Under the pieces are notes generated by a model. It was given only the letters and a program-made list of their open reading frames with translations. It was not told the DNA's origin and ran no database searches. DNA of 64,000 bases from Fragilaria radians (Eukaryota; Bacillariophyta; Fragilariophyceae; Fragilariales; Fragilariaceae). The DNA is taken from contig CAAAJI010000116.1 of NCBI GenBank assembly GCA_900642245.1, forward strand, positions 91,174 to 155,173, in the 5' to 3' direction. A program made the position numbers and the translations under genes. Shown here piece by piece: positions 45,759 to 57,640 of this stretch (position 1 is its first letter; each line of letters opens with the position of its first letter).

Positions 45759-47270
45759 ATGGCGGTCTGCCAAATGATGGATGGGATGACGAGTGAAAGG
45801 ATATCCGTAGAGATAAACGGAGATCTTAGGTTCCTACCCTTTCACTTTTTAACAACATGGTCTAATGACGGCTTCGTTGTGAGAAAGTCTGCTCGAGACA
45901 TGTGGCAATATATCCAAAGAATTGTTGTAGATCCATCTATTGTGGGAACATGTTTAACGGGTCCAATGGGTATCGGAAAGAGTTCCATTATGTATTATGT
46001 TGTTCATAAGGCCAGAGAAGAGGGATGGTTTGTTATTTATATACCTCGGTGTGACGAATGGGTCCGTAAAGGAAATCCTTGCAAAATTGATTGGTATTCG
46101 TATCTGATGGATGGTATACTGACTGGATTAAAGTATGTCAAGTCAGAAACAGTCAAGACAACCTATGCCTATTGTATTCCTCCCAACAATCATCCTTCTT
46201 GGAGAAAAGCAACCTTGAAGGAAGGTCTTTCATTGGAGTATTTTCACAATGTATTCAGACAATTTCGAGCACAAATTTTAATGGAAGTGAATATTCCTGT
46301 TTTATTGGCATTTGATGAATCTCAAGCATTATTTAATCATGGGATTAATGTCAAGGTTGATGCTCCATTCTCATTAATTGATTGGGCTTCTTACTATGAA
46401 CGTGGATGTATCTTTGTTACAGCCACAGAAGATTCTCCGTATCAACAGTCTCTCCGTGGTGGACATGAACAATATGTACGAAATACGGAATGTCTTTTGG
46501 AGGATGAATTTGCCTTGTGGATTCAAACTGGTCAATTTGACAAGATTGTAAAGCATCCAGACTTTACTGTCAACAATCTTGTTGAGATACAAATTGTTAC
46601 TGGGAATATTCCCCTAGAACTTGTCCTTTTAAGTGAAGAATATTGTGACAACACGATAAGCTTGCATGAAATATTGGAAGATTATAGCAATTCTCGTCAA
46701 GCTGCATACATGGAACGCTATTGCAATATGAAAATGCAACATCCCAAGAATATCCAAAGCTATGTGAGAGTATTTTTCAAGTTTTTTACCCAAATTACAG
46801 TGAAGAAACATGACATTCCAATTGAACTTTTGGATATTGGTCTGGTGTATATCCGTGAAAATTCTATTGTCCCTCTCAATTCCAATGCTCTTCAATGCTT
46901 CCTCCAGATATTGAAAAACTCAAAAAAACAGATTTTGGAAGAGGAAGTTAGGAAGATACTACAAAATTTGAAAAGTTTCTTACCCGCCAAGGTTGGATCT
47001 GCATTTGAAAAATTATTTGGATGGAATCTTTTATTCCACAGAGGAAGAGATATTGTTTTGAAGTATCAGAGTTGTACTGACGCAACAAAACAGATTTGTA
47101 CAATTCAAATTCATCATTTCCTCATAATGGATGGCAACAAACCAACAGAGAAATCATGGAAGGATTACCCATCAAAAACACTTGTGGCACATTCAAAAGG
47201 TCAAGAAGACAGAATGGATTTCATTTACTTTGGTGGTTCTGATGACTGTATATTATTTTTTGAATTGACA
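45759..47270 (+). CDS. P-loop NTPase, Crinkler/RHS-like, copy 1 (cut by gap)
   Basis: The frame runs from ATG 45759 (MAVCQMMDGM) into the N run and matches copy 2 up to CILFFELT; about 120 C-terminal codons are missing. Walker A is GPMGIGKSS, Walker B is VLLAFDES, followed by VTATEDS, a RGGHEQY segment and VTGNIPLELVLLS. Sequence after the gap (CRKSTIP...) belongs to the upstream region of the next gene copy, not to this protein. The ATG used here lies six codons before the start available in copy 2, where it is ATC. Role is as discussed for copy 2. Confidence 0.75.
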
Positions 47271-47290
47271 NNNNNNNNNNNNNNNNNNNN
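47271..47290. other. assembly gap (20 N)
   Basis: Run of N that joins the middle of the first NTPase gene to the upstream region of the second RRxS gene, exactly where a duplicated block starts again. The length 20 looks like a nominal scaffold gap. Confidence 0.99.
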
Positions 47291-47483
47291 CTGTAGAAAA
47301 TCTACGATACCGCATAGTCGCCAAGAATTGTTCCGACCTTTTCCGGGCGGACGTGGTGGAACACAGTGACTGACGACGACGAAGACCGTAATCGTAATTT
47401 TTTTTTGACAGACATCTCGCATCTCTATTGGGTACATAAAATTTCTAGTGTGAAAAAAGTAGTATTCGTATAACGTTACCACA

Positions 47484-48446
47484 ATGACAGAACAGAATCG
47501 TCACGGTAGTCTTACCATTGCCGATTTAGAAATGATTCATGCCATGAGGAAATGTCAGAATGATTATTCTGAGACCTATTTTGAGAATAAGGAAATATTT
47601 GATGAAATTTGGCATGACATCGAAGCCGAAGAGGATCTTTATTATCCTCCCAACAGTAACAATAGTTTTCGTCGTCAAGGTAGAAGATTGTCCATTCCAA
47701 TGGATACATCTGATTCTATCCTGGATACCCAAAATCCTATACGTCATTGTGTTCGTCGTCATTCCACATTTCATTCTCAGGAACGTCAAGAATATTACAA
47801 GGCCCATACGATGATGAAGGATTATCTTTTAAGCAAGGAGGATGTCAATCATGATCGACGAAGTAGTCTGGTGATGAATTTAATGGAATTTAATTCAAGT
47901 TTTAATGTTGTTGCTCTATCCAAAGGATCCACAAAAACTCAGGATATCCCCCATCGTCCCATGAGCTCATCCTGTCCAGTATTGAGTTATATGAATGAAG
48001 ATGATGAAGATTCCGTAGAATTAAGACGTATCAAGAGACCATCACTAGTTTCTCTTTCCGAATCCAAGACGATAATTCAAGATTGGGAGACATTAGAAGA
48101 GGATATGGTCCATGTTTCTGAAATTGAATATGAAATGGATATGCCACTACCACCACCCATGGAGGAATCAAATACATCCCGACGAAAAGGAAAACGTCGA
48201 AAGCCACATTCCTATCAAATGTTGGAACGTAGACTTTCTATCGAATCTCCTGTATCTGTCATGAAATCCTTCACAAGGAAGGAAGAAATGACCAAGATGT
48301 ATCATCCATCCATTCTTCCAGTTACTCTTCTGTCCAGTGCTACCAAAGATTTGGATACAAGGCACACTGGTATTACTAACTTTGTAGAACAGGAACGAGT
48401 TCAGAATCCTGTACCTGCACGTCAACAATGTGCACGTGGTGCATAA
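47484..48446 (+). CDS. RRxS-rich basic protein, copy 2 (intact)
   Basis: Single exon, 320 residues, not recognised as any known family. Seen: acidic N-terminal third (FDEIWHDIEAEED), then four RRxS sites with serines at 70, 94, 127 and 252 (RRLSIP, RRHSTF, RRSSLV, RRLSIES), the consensus for basophilic kinases such as PKA; a strongly acidic middle (YMNEDDEDSVE); proline-rich MPLPPPMEE; and a basic RRKGKRRKP stretch near 232-241 that could be a nuclear localisation signal. No signal peptide or membrane segment. These features suggest a phosphorylated regulatory protein, which is inference. It lies about 1 kb upstream of the NTPase gene on the same strand in both copies of the block. Confidence 0.75.
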   Translation: MTEQNRHGSLTIADLEMIHAMRKCQNDYSETYFENKEIFDEIWHDIEAEEDLYYPPNSNNSFRRQGRRLSIPMDTSDSILDTQNPIRHCVRRHSTFHSQERQEYYKAHTMMKDYLLSKEDVNHDRRSSLVMNLMEFNSSFNVVALSKGSTKTQDIPHRPMSSSCPVLSYMNEDDEDSVELRRIKRPSLVSLSESKTIIQDWETLEEDMVHVSEIEYEMDMPLPPPMEESNTSRRKGKRRKPHSYQMLERRLSIESPVSVMKSFTRKEEMTKMYHPSILPVTLLSSATKDLDTRHTGITNFVEQERVQNPVPARQQCARGA

Positions 48447-49494
48447 TCTAATTTTTTTTAATTATAGACTTCCTTTTGTTTCCAATCCATCAGCTTCTCT
48501 ATGATTACTTATTATCGTGTCTTTATGAAAACCAATCCTTTCTACTGTAGCACTCCATGGTTCATCGTAAAAACGAAATATATCTGTAGCCATATCACGA
48601 AGAAGATACGCGATGATTCATTATTGTAATAACGATATCTTTGTTGTTGTATAGCATTATGAAATACATTTTTTCGAAGAAAAAAAGTTTTGGTGTACCT
48701 TGGAAAGGAGATGGATGTAAGATGTTGACCAGATTGTTGTTCCCGACTATTAAGGGAAAGTATTCAGGGTTTGCAATATTGATATGTTTGGAAACCCCCC
48801 CCCCCCAAAAATGAACGTTTAGAGATTTTTCTTTTGGTGGCATGCATCGTAATAAAATCTAAACACATGAGATATTGTTCCTACATCCATTCAACATGAT
48901 CAACACAGGATGATGATCTGGTCCATAAGGTTTTCTATACGTGTCTTCTATGCCTCTCTATGTTAAGTTTTACTGGAATAGAATAAGTCAGGTCGTTCTT
49001 TCTAAGGATCTGATATCTTCGTTTCAACTAGTTCCGTTTGCCAATATTTGGTTGTACTACTTACTAACTGCAACTTTATTTGAATGTTTTGCCATGATGA
49101 TTCTTTGATATTCTTGGCAAGTATTTCATGTCATCATTTTGCCTAGAATCATACAGTTTTTCCATTGAAATTGCTGCTCTATACTTCCATCTCACGGAAC
49201 ATATCTCCTATAAGGCTTAACTTCTCTTCAATATTGCACGGTCAATGCTACGTACGCAAATAGTATAGATTAAATACCGTACTTATTATTATTATACCTT
49301 TATTAATGTCATCATAAATTAGTGTTTTTACCCTAACCGTTGACCTGACTGGACGACATAAGTCCACGATCGTGGAAGAAACATTCTCACGAAAATCCAA
49401 AATGAATTCTAATTTTACACTTTGACTCGTTAAGCTGCATATCAGTGCTTTAACTTAACAATAACTCTAACATTTTGCTATCGCGGTCTGCCAA
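48447..49494. other. spacer between RRxS and NTPase genes, copy 2
   Basis: Counterpart of 44627-45758. It carries a run of 13 or 14 C at about 48796 that is shorter in copy 1, and a 25-base insertion with a perfect palindrome at 49363-49376. The homologue of the copy 1 start codon is ATC at about 49479. Confidence 0.45.
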
Positions 49495-51357
49495 ATGATG
49501 GATGGGATGACGAGTGAAAGGATATCCGTAGAGATTAACGGGGATCTTAGGTTCCTACCTATAGGCTATTTAACAACATGGTCTAATGACGGCTTCATTG
49601 TGAGAAAGTCTGCTCGAGACATGTGGCAATATATCCAAACGATTGTTGTAGATCCATCTATTGTGGGAACATACTTAACGGGTCCAATGGGTGTCGGAAA
49701 GAGTTCCATTATGTATTATGTTGTTCATAAGGCCAGAGAAGAGGGATGGTTTGTTATTTATATACCTCGGTGTGACGAATGGGTCCGTAAAGGTTATCCT
49801 TGCAAAATTGATTGGTATTCGTATCTGATGGATGGTATACTGACTGGATTAAAGTATGTCAAGTCAGAAACAGTCAAGACGACCTATGCCTATTGTATTC
49901 CTCCCAACAATCATCCTTCTTGGAGAAAAGCAACCTTGAAGGAAGGTCTTTCATTGGAGTATTTTCACAATGTATTCAGACAATTTCGAGCACAAATTTT
50001 AATGGAAGTGAATATTCCTGTTTTATTGGCATTTGATGAATCTCAAGCATTGTTTAATCATGGGATTAATGTCAAGGTTGATGCTCCATTCTCATTAATT
50101 GATTGGGCTTCTCACTATGAACGTGGATGTGTCTTTGTTACAGCCACAGAAGATTCTCTGTATCAACAGTCTCTCCGTGGTGGACATGAACAATATGTAC
50201 GAAATACGGAATGTCTTTTGGAGGATGAATTTGCCTTGTGGATTCAAACTGGTCAATTTGACAAGATTGTAAAGCATCCAGACTTTACTGTCAACAATCT
50301 TGTTGAGATACAAATTGTTACTGGGAATATTCCCCTAGAACTTGTCCTTTTAAGTGAAGAATATTGTGACGACACTATAAGCTTGCATGAAATATTGGAA
50401 GATTACAGCAATTCTCGTCAAGCTGCATACATGGAACGCTATTGCAATATGAAAATGCAACATCCCAAGAATATCCAAAGCTATGTGAGAGTATTTTTCA
50501 AGTTTTTTACCCAAATTACAGTGAAGAAACATGACATTCCAATTGAACTTTTGGATATTGGTCTGGTGTATATCCGTGAAAATTCTATTGTCCCTCTCAA
50601 TTCCAATGCTCTTCAATGCTTCCTCCAGATATTGAAAAACTCAAAGGAACAGATTTTGGAAGATGAAGTTAGGGAGATACTACAAAATTTGAAAAGTGTC
50701 TTACCCGCCAAGGTTGGATCTGCATTTGAAAAATTATTTGGATGGAATCTTTTATTCCACAGAGGAAGAGATATTGTTTTGAAGTATCAGAGTTGTACTG
50801 ACGCAACAAAACAGATTTGTACAATTCAAATTCATCATTTCCTCACAATGGATGGCAACAAACCAACAGAGAAATCATGGAAGGATTACCCATCAAAAAC
50901 ACTTGTGGCACATTCAAAAGGTCAAGAAGACAGAATGGATTTCATTTACTTTGGTGGTTCTGATGACTGTATATTATTTTTTGAATTGACTGTTGGAGAA
51001 GAACATTTTGGCAATCCAATGTATCCCAATTGGAATGATGATGATGATGATGTGAGACAGGAGTTGATTCTAAATAGGATGAGCAAGTGGTTGGGACATT
51101 CATTCCAAGCAAATCCAGAAACACTATTGCCTCCCCCTGACTACAACGGTGTTGTGGAATATATTGTAGTGCCATCTAGAGTCCATGACAATGATGATGA
51201 TGATGGCATTCCATTTCATGGCAACCAGAAAATGAAAGTGTTTCCCTGGATTAGTATTATGGACCCTACTGATTTGAGGTTGTTTTTCCCTGAAGCTCAT
51301 ATAGAAAAACTTGTGTCTGTCAAAAATGATGCAAAGAGATTGAAAAGAAGCAGTTGA
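49495..51357 (+). CDS. P-loop NTPase with C-terminal nuclease-like region, Crinkler/RHS-like
   Basis: Single exon, 620 residues. Walker A GPMGVGKSS at 63-71, Walker B VLLAFDES ending with Asp181-Glu182, then FVTATEDS, RGGHEQYVRN and VTGNIPLELVLLSEE, which resembles the (G)G-PREL segment that closes the NTPase domain of Crinkler and trypanosome RHS proteins. The C-terminal part has MDFIYF (Asp482) and LFFELTVG (Glu497), spaced and placed like the D...ExT/K core of restriction-endonuclease-fold domains fused to such NTPases, then an acidic tail and a basic end (KRLKRSS). No signal peptide. Known members act in effector systems, conflict with mobile elements or transcription-linked roles; which applies here is unknown. 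Start: first ATG in frame, MMDGMT, because the upstream codon used in copy 1 is ATC. Plain STAND/AAA NTPase is the alternative. Confidence 0.6.
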   Translation: MMDGMTSERISVEINGDLRFLPIGYLTTWSNDGFIVRKSARDMWQYIQTIVVDPSIVGTYLTGPMGVGKSSIMYYVVHKAREEGWFVIYIPRCDEWVRKGYPCKIDWYSYLMDGILTGLKYVKSETVKTTYAYCIPPNNHPSWRKATLKEGLSLEYFHNVFRQFRAQILMEVNIPVLLAFDESQALFNHGINVKVDAPFSLIDWASHYERGCVFVTATEDSLYQQSLRGGHEQYVRNTECLLEDEFALWIQTGQFDKIVKHPDFTVNNLVEIQIVTGNIPLELVLLSEEYCDDTISLHEILEDYSNSRQAAYMERYCNMKMQHPKNIQSYVRVFFKFFTQITVKKHDIPIELLDIGLVYIRENSIVPLNSNALQCFLQILKNSKEQILEDEVREILQNLKSVLPAKVGSAFEKLFGWNLLFHRGRDIVLKYQSCTDATKQICTIQIHHFLTMDGNKPTEKSWKDYPSKTLVAHSKGQEDRMDFIYFGGSDDCILFFELTVGEEHFGNPMYPNWNDDDDDVRQELILNRMSKWLGHSFQANPETLLPPPDYNGVVEYIVVPSRVHDNDDDDGIPFHGNQKMKVFPWISIMDPTDLRLFFPEAHIEKLVSVKNDAKRLKRSS

Positions 51358-53548
51358 TAAGAAATAACAGATAGATTACTAAAAAGAAAATCATTTTATG
51401 TATTATAGATGATTTCAACATCAAAGAAAGAACATTTAGGGTATCAAATAGAAATGAGGAAAAACAGTGAAAATAGTGTCCCTTGATCTTCCCATTGACC
51501 AAGAATGACAAATTGTACGTTCCATCCAAAATTAATGCCATACCTATTGTGCATGGAAATGTTTAAAGGAGGATATCCTTGTGACAGCTTCTTTGGTGCC
51601 TTAACTTGCATCTTTTCTATAGGAGACACCTTCCAAGACTATTAATTGTATATGGCCCTTAAATGCTAAGCTTGATCTTTTTCCTGCAACAGGAATTATC
51701 CAAACAAGTTCACCAGGCAGTTGAGAACTTCCTTTGTCACTGCTGTCATAAGAAGCTGTTCGGAGGTTTCTGTTCAGCCATTTCACCAGAACTCTCTCAA
51801 CTTTGTTTTTGCTCCCGTAAGGCATGAAGTAAGCTTCCAAAGTTACCACGGCTCATGCAGGCTTTTCAGGTACTTCAGGTTATTCACTGGCCTCCAAACA
51901 TCAAATGCTCCATGAAGCTTAAGGCAAAGTCAAACACATTTCGCAACAATAAATATTGACAAACATGGAAAACGCTGAGTCATAAACATCAACTTGTAGC
52001 TTTAAAGCCCAATCGGGATGAAATTAATGGTGTAAACAATATTAAATTAAATCTCTCCACAAAGCAATAAAAGAAAGAAATAGCATTAAAAATACAAAAA
52101 TGGAGATAATTTTCTGGTTAGCACCAAAGCAATACTTAGAACAGGCACAAATTTCTAGATCTGGATCTTGACCTGTAAATATAATTTACAATAGTGGGTT
52201 AATCTAAAAGGATCCAGTTCTTGTTTCTAAGGAATAGAAAAATGACGGTTAATCCCTAAATATAATCCCTAAAGTGCAATCTTGGAGGATAATGAACTAT
52301 ATTCTACATTCCTAGAAGATGGTATTTTAAGATTATAGTTAAGCACATCAAATTAATCTAGAACAGAGATTAATTCAAAAGATGTTATCTTTACCAACAT
52401 TTGAAGAAGTCCAGTGTTGCTAGTACATGATATCTTGGATGATAGATATAAGGTATATTAGCACATTTAAATACAACAACAAATGACAAGGATAATATCA
52501 GTTTTTTTCTTTCATAAATTAAAGATAATTCTAATCATAGGTCTCTAAATTATTTGGTGATAATTAATCACACTAAAATGTTTAGCACAAAAAAGAGCAA
52601 ACAAAAGATAGTTCAAATGCCGGAAGAGCTAAAAATGGCAGACTGATCCAAATACTCATTATCATGACAAAATATTAGTAAGTTAAGTCTCCAATCTTTT
52701 TCAATTAGAAAACAAGAGTAGTTTTTCATCATTTCCTTAAAGAGGATATAATTTTCTATCTCAATTCTTGCATAGAGAAAAGTCTTTGGTTTGTATCATC
52801 AAATCCTTCCTCATATTCATCCTAACATTTTTCATTTTACTCAACAATCCTTTTTATCCAAGAGGCAAGGTGATCAGTAAGCAAATGAATTAGAACTTGA
52901 ATGCCATCACACAGATCAGTTTGTTAACGCACTGGATGAGTTTTACTATGTTGCGCTTTACTTCTTTGACCGATGAAACCTTAAGTTAAGTTAATATTTG
53001 AGCTACCTTTTCTTTGGTATCAACTTCTGCCTTTTGAATGAGGAGTTTATGGTAAATGTCTCCACATGGGTGGCGAGAAGCGTAGATCGTTTCCCCCATG
53101 GCTGGCAGTCAATTTTTTTAATTCTCCATTGGGCTTGTAATGTGGACAAAGAATTGGTATTTGCTCTTCAGTTTTGCGTGTTAGTGTGCTTTTGGTGCCC
53201 TGAATTGTGAAATCATTGTCTATTGCGTCGCATTCGCGAAGTGTCATTATTCCCAGATGAGAGGAAAACGAATTAATTTACACCGACATCGGAAAAACTA
53301 AAGGAATATACCGTAGTATACTACTTATCATGCAATGCCCTCACATTCAGACGTGGAAAAATAAAAATGATTAAAAAATCCTAGTTACGAAAGACATGCC
53401 CATGGAAGTCATCCCTTTATCCGTCTGCGGTTGTCTCTACTATGCAGCATCATTTCAACCCTTTTCTGATTTCAATACAAGCACAGCCATTTGCATTTTT
53501 ATAAAATACACAAAAAGAATAGAACTCACGACGATTCCATTTCGCACT
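51358..53548. other. intergenic, AT-rich, no recognised gene
   Basis: Minus-strand frames at 51915-51320 (up to 82 codons) and plus-strand frames at 51721 and 52998 have no domain and are not conserved elsewhere in the window. 52000-52900 is very AT-rich without any frame of note. Confidence 0.4.
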
Positions 53549-54046
53549 TCAATCTACATTTTGCAAAAACCACTCTGTGAGCTCTGAGGCCGATTCTATT
53601 GAACCGACACAGCTGTCATCAATATTCGCTACGAATATGTCTGGACATTCTTATTGGTGCAAGGGGATACGAATTAGACTCGTGTTGCTTTTGGAATTTT
53701 AAATTACCCAACATAACGTACCACCTTGTGCTTTTTCGTTGGACGTGTAAAAAAATTGATAACGAGAATCTCTAAGAGCATGGCTTATCTTTTTCTTTGC
53801 AACCTCGTCGGAAGCTACGAACCAGGAGCTATCTGCATCGGAATTACGAAGAAGAAACCGGCAGCCCAGTACGACAAGTACTTCCCAAACATCATTAATG
53901 CAAGCACTTTTCATCATCTTTGGAGTGTCATTGCGGTAAAAGATCGTGTATGACTTGATGACCTTGCGGAAGATTTTGTTCCCTGGATGGTTGTAATACG
54001 TTGGACCTCTCCCAAACAGGATATCAGTAGGCTCAAATGCAATCAT
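53549..54046 (-). CDS. DUF6824-type protein, short form
   Basis: Two exons on the minus strand: 54046-53722 and 53628-53549, with a 93-base intron (gtacgt to cgtag, phase 1), 134 residues. Motifs: TDILFGRGP (7-15), YNHPGNKIFRKVI, LGCRFLLRN, and KKKISHALRD. This set (GRG, HPGN-FR, GxRFL, KISHA-RD) defines the DUF6824 family, numerous in diatoms and often described as regulatory or unknown. The second exon is predicted from the splice sites and from its end SASELTEWFLQNVD, which matches SASELIEWF in the gene at 62152. Without splicing the frame would end in CWVI. No NLS or membrane segment seen. Function unknown. Confidence 0.7.
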
Positions 54047-56424
54047 AATATCAACTAATTTTATGAGATCGATATGAATGAATTGTGAAAATCCTTAACG
54101 AAGATTCAAGGGAAGCCATTGAACGAATGAAACCTTGCTAACCCTTTGGGCTCAATTTTGCAATGGTGTACATATTCTGTTTTATATAGAGAATATTGTC
54201 TATAGTTAATTGTGGGACTGAAAAAGCCGGTGTCGTAGTAATCGGTTGATGTCTGCTAGAAATATTGAAATGAAGTAGTTTTGACTAATGCAGGATTTTC
54301 ATATTACATTACTCGTTTGTTAAGGGAATCAGCCAGTACGGAATGCTGATAAATTCACCACAAAATTAACTCGGGTTAGCATAGCTAGCCGTTGGCTGTT
54401 AGGTGGCTGTTGAATTCCGTCATTTATCAGCTCTTTGTACAATTTCCAGCGCTTGAGCGAACAGATTCTTTTCTTTTTTCCGCTTCTGTAACATTGACAT
54501 GACTGATTAAAGCGGAATATGCTACAAGTGAATGATAGTGGATAACGGGAAATGACACACAAGCTATTTAGTTGTAAGTATGTCTGAAGAATGTAGATTA
54601 AAGGCAATGTGTTATAAGCAAGTTGTTTCATTTTTCACTTTGACTGATTACAAGGGAAGTAAAGAAAAAGTTGAGAGCGCAAATTATCATTTGGGAAAGC
54701 ATTCTGGAAAAAGAATACAAGTAGTTCTTGACCTAGGAGATTATTGATGAAATTTAGTGAGGTGTCTATTTTGAGAGTAAAAGAATTGAAGATCGTAAAC
54801 TAGAATGTGAGCAATATAAGTGCGTACTAATTGAGCAAGGCTTTATCACGTATTGGTGGTGATAGCCCGGATTTTGAAATTGGCTTCAACATTATTTTAC
54901 GACATTACTATTTGTGTTTGTGAAAAACATGCGTAGATAATACTCCTAGATGCGTTCTTCTTATGAGTTCAACTGTCGCTAACAAATTCATAAATTGTAT
55001 AACTTGAAGATTAAGTCTAGTGTAAAATTTGTCACACTAGTGCTATCAAAGTATTGAATTTTTCAGGAAAGAACGACTAGTAGTCAACATGGAGTGAGAA
55101 TTTCTTGGATAAAGCAAGAACAATGAAAATTTTATAATATTTTATTAGGTAGTCATATGATCCCAATAGAATAACAAAGGAATCAATTAGCAGACAGGTG
55201 AAGGAAAGTGAGTGATGATCTTGACATACACGGAATCAGTACTATCAATCAACATGATATCTTGGAATGGCATAGTGGCTTACAACAAGCTAAAAGGGAG
55301 GAAGCAATGCAGCCATGGTTTGGGAAAGATTGAGGAATTAGTATGAGGCTACATCAACTTCTTCTTTAGAGTAAAACAGGAACATTGAAGAAGCCTTTAT
55401 CGCTGTTGCAAAAAAGAAAAATAAAGTGTCACTATCACCAATTCAAATATTGTCCTAAAGCTTGCAACTTTCTTTCTGACATCCAAGTAAAGACTGAATG
55501 TGCTGACTGTTCCACAATTTCATGTGTATTGCTTCCAGAATTTATATTTTCACCTCTTCACTGTAAGTGAAAATAGTTAGCTTTGGTATGACCGGGTTTC
55601 TGAATACTAACTTACAAAAGGTACCACGTTTCCCCCTTTCATTGGATCATGCATAGAGCTTGATCAGTTGCTTCTCCGTTTGATTCTGATTTGAGAGTTA
55701 ACCTATCAATGCCTCTTTTAATTCCTCGCGGGCTTTATTGATTTCAGGGAGATTGCAATCATTTTGCTATAGTAGACGAATACCTGCTACCGTTTTCACT
55801 ACTTCTTGTGCCCCACAAGCATGGAAAGTAAGTGCATCTTCCTCAAGCTCCATTTTTAAAAAACTCTTTATTACTTTCCTCTGGATCAGTATCTTTAAAG
55901 TAATTCACTTAAATGACTTTCAATTGACTGAAAAAAAGGTTGACAAGGTAGTCACAAGTATGGTAGGTGGTCTATCATCCATCACCACAACGGCAAGAGT
56001 TTTATCATTCCTTCCTGAATGCTCTCGCTGTAACTAACCCCAAATTATCTGTATCTCATCACTGTCATAAATAGAATTCCTGAGGCTTCCTTGGTTTTAT
56101 GACCTAGTATTCCATCCAAAGTTACAATAAATACGTTTTTTTGCATTTTACTCCATCATAATGCCATTGTATTTCTTATAGGAAATCAAAAAAAAATCGT
56201 CCACTCATTCCTTGTCAAAAAATAAAGTGCATAGATTTGTGATGTATATTGGGGGTATAAACTATACACTTACGTATTGTTCTCCTATGCCTTTTGATCA
56301 TCTCTAGCTCAGTTGTCGTTTTTTTTTGAAGCTATCCCAACCACCCGGATTTATATTTTATTAAAGTCGGAAGTGGGATGGTAGTACTCAACTACTTACT
56401 CAAGTAGAAAACAAAAGTCAAGAA
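54047..56424. other. intergenic, no recognised gene
   Basis: AT-rich; frames of 60 to 100 codons (54329-54631 minus, 55385-55570 plus, 55738-56037 plus) have no domain and irregular composition. Nothing else supported. Confidence 0.4.
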
Positions 56425-57349
56425 ATGCTCCATGGTGATGTGGTCGATTTGTGTGATAGTGACGACGACAACCACAATGACGACAATCATGAAGATGATA
56501 ATGATCAAAACGATGATATTTTAAATGATAGTGACGATGAAGACTATATCGATGATACTGAAAGGGATAAAAATAGGAATCCTATTGCTGATAGACTACT
56601 TCTATCGGACTCGGAGGATGATGATGACTATATCTGTCCAACACAAGGTTTGAATTATAATTTGCGCAATCGAATAACAACAACAAGAGGAGTTACGAAT
56701 CCTTGTTGTTCCAAAGATGTAGAATATTTGGGTACACAACGTTTTCCATCGACTGTTGTTGTCAAGAAATCCACACGACCAATGTTAGAATATCAACGCG
56801 TACGTCCAGATTTGTATATTCGTCAAACGAAGACGACTAAGACGACATCCAATCATTCTATTACAAACACGAAACCATTATCCACAAACATGGCATCTGG
56901 AAATAATTTCATTCGTACCAATAATGATACGACTCCTACAACTTCTACATCATCTTCTTCTTCCTCCATCTCCATCCATCGGAATGATTTATGTGGAGGA
57001 TCTGGAGTTGGAATGTCTGGATATAGTTGGATACAATCAAATACTAATAATAATTTCAAATCGATTCCATCTCATTCACCAAAGCCTCAACGTCCCAAGG
57101 ATACCAGGAAATCCAATGGATAATTATGAGACAAACATGACGACCATACCATCCACTTTACATAAAACAACTTCTACCGTATCATCTTTTCCATCCAGAA
57201 ATCGAAATCAGGGGACATTTCCACCTCCGAAGAAACAACAACGTCAAACAAGAAATTTTCAGCATACTTTAAACAATACCATTTACAACTCGGTACAGAG
57301 GAAGGATACAGAATTGCAACATGTCGGTGGTGCCTCCATTGCCTTTTAA
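56425..57349 (+). pseudogene. acidic SIM-containing nuclear-type protein, copy 1, frameshifted
   Basis: The frame from ATG 56425 is open for 232 codons. Residues 5-15 read DVVDLCDSDDD, a SUMO-interacting motif (hydrophobic VVDL followed by acidic and serine residues), then a long Asp/Asn-rich acidic region and LLLSDSEDDDD. Next come basic and Thr/Ser-rich low-complexity stretches. The frame stops at 57121, but a second frame carries on with NPMDNYETNM to GGASIAF at 57349. Copy 2 (59672 on) has GAATCC where this copy has GAAATCC, so one extra A near 57110 explains the break. With one A less the frame would run for 307 codons. Probably a nuclear protein binding SUMO-modified partners; inferred from the motif only. 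Confidence 0.6.
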
Positions 57350-57372
57350 TAATATAATACTCATGTCTGAAA

Positions 57373-57393
57373 ATATATATATATATATATATT
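57373..57393 (+). repeat. TA microsatellite after SIM gene copy 1
   Basis: About ten TA units in the 3' flank; a shorter run occupies the same place after copy 2 (59934-59949). Confidence 0.9.
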
Positions 57394-57640
57394 TGTTCCT
57401 AGTAAATATAGAGATATGAGTCTAGTATAGTTTTGACGTTGTTAGATTTTCCCTGTAGTTGGAATCAAATTCATAACTTTCGAGTTGAAATTGTATATTT
57501 TTTGAATGATGTTTGAATGGCATTACTGCACCTAAATTGAATCTATTGGCTCTAAAAATGAATTAGACAAGTATACAAATGTGCTGGACACTAAAAGTCA
57601 ACTTTTCCACAGCTGCTTTTACATTTCTTTTATTTAAAAA

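Noticed and set aside
47271..47369. C-terminal end CRKSTIP... of the first NTPase frame
   Set aside because: It lies after the gap and matches the upstream region of the RRxS gene (43480 on), so it is not part of the protein.
48790..48810. Poly-C run as a structural element
   Set aside because: A homopolymer that differs in length between the two copies; most simply slippage or sequencing noise.
56300..56335. tagctcagttg, resembling a tRNA D-arm
   Set aside because: No T-arm, anticodon arm or acceptor pairing follows; a long T run interrupts it.
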